Shown piece by piece: positions 63,901 through 64,000 of a stretch of DNA of 64,000 bases. The DNA is from Sulfuricurvum sp. (GTDB lineage: Bacteria > Campylobacterota > Campylobacteria > Campylobacterales > Sulfurimonadaceae), in contig NZ_JAQUHV010000001.1 of NCBI RefSeq assembly GCF_028681615.1, positions 496,001 through 560,000 on the forward strand, written 5' to 3'. A model generated the notes under the pieces. The model was not told the DNA's origin. It saw only the letters and a program-made list of their open reading frames with translations, and did not search any database. Position 1 is the stretch's first letter; each line of letters opens with the position of its first letter. The position numbers and the translations under genes were made by a program.

Positions 63901-64000
63901 CTAAATACTCATAGTAAATGCGATAGAAAACATTTGTGTGTCTTGTGGGGATTTGTATTTTGAACTGCTATTATAGCGTACACCGTAATAATGCTCGTCG
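63901..64000 (-). CDS. C-terminal end of an outer membrane barrel protein (cut by window edge)
   Basis: The last 32 codons of a minus-strand gene end 6 nt before the YfiR-GGDEF ATG. The peptide ends TQMFSIAFTMSI, with alternating hydrophobic residues, the usual closing strand of a TonB-dependent receptor or porin. In other bacteria YfiR-like genes often follow such receptors, which would couple outer membrane transport state to c-di-GMP. Only the end is visible, so the class is tentative. Confidence 0.55.
   Translation of the reverse strand, partial: DEHYYGVRYNSSSKYKSPQDTQMFSIAFTMSI

Overview
The window looks like part of the chromosome of a motile, respiratory member of the Campylobacterota, closest in flavour to Sulfuricurvum/Sulfurimonas. 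This is inferred from gene order and family content, not from a search. Pointers are recA-eno-ftsB-like-AMIN, rpsT-prfA, thrS-infC-rpmI-rplT, murB next to fliQ, a futalosine-pathway menaquinone gene (mqnD), ThyX in place of ThyA, a CcoG cbb3-oxidase assembly protein, RNase J and a very dense set of c-di-GMP and two-component proteins. Genes are tightly packed, often with 4-nt start/stop overlaps (ATGA, also GTGA and TTGA), and only one gap exceeds 300 bases.

Layout. 1-1324: end of a minus-strand sensory pair (periplasmic binding protein plus membrane sensor, cut by the edge). 1479-2998: M23 peptidase coupled to a Tsx-like outer membrane channel. 3000-8254: one minus-strand run of MntA antitoxin, HepT toxin, McrB, McrC, a nucleoside phosphorylase, RlmN and a 31-residue membrane protein, that is, a small defence unit placed in front of housekeeping genes. 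8310-13406: hisF, rsmA, rnj, thyX and a lipoprotein. 13499-16643: thrS-infC-rpmI-rplT, with an extra promoter and a palindromic repeat inside. 16756-17703: an AT-rich island beside tRNA-Val. 17832-24747: lspA, glmM, rpsT, prfA, dapF, coaE, a SpeE-like protein and purM. 24889-29730: haem-binding protein, ccoG with a recombinase-like partner, murB, fliQ, mqnD. 29904-38952: recA-eno operon, tpx, tsaD, dxr, cdsA and an NFACT (RqcH-type) protein. 39020-49837: a chemoreceptor, a TonB-dependent receptor behind a possible leader ORF, TamA/TamB, and a hemerythrin / DUF2249 / polytopic membrane protein operon. 50648-62348: an 11.7-kb plus-strand signalling cluster. 62353-64000: a YfiR-type periplasmic domain with a GGDEF domain behind an outer membrane barrel.

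The 50.6-62.3 kb cluster is the most coherent unusual system. A response regulator ending in HD-GYP (c-di-GMP breakdown) and one ending in GGDEF (synthesis) bracket three paralogous PhnD-like periplasmic binding proteins, a TolC-like outer membrane protein and two sister histidine kinases. No ABC permease or ATPase is present, so the binding proteins more likely feed sensors than a transporter. The left edge (binding protein plus membrane sensor) and the right edge (barrel plus YfiR-GGDEF) repeat the theme of periplasmic input driving signalling.

Several non-coding elements are visible. Four diverged copies of a roughly 75-80 bp element with two hairpins, whose stems show compensatory changes, each sit between two co-directional genes at 22.7, 28.4, 28.8 and 34.8 kb. 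Other structured or palindromic repeats lie after infC, prfA and the TonB receptor gene. No CRISPR array, rRNA operon, insertion sequence or prophage was seen.
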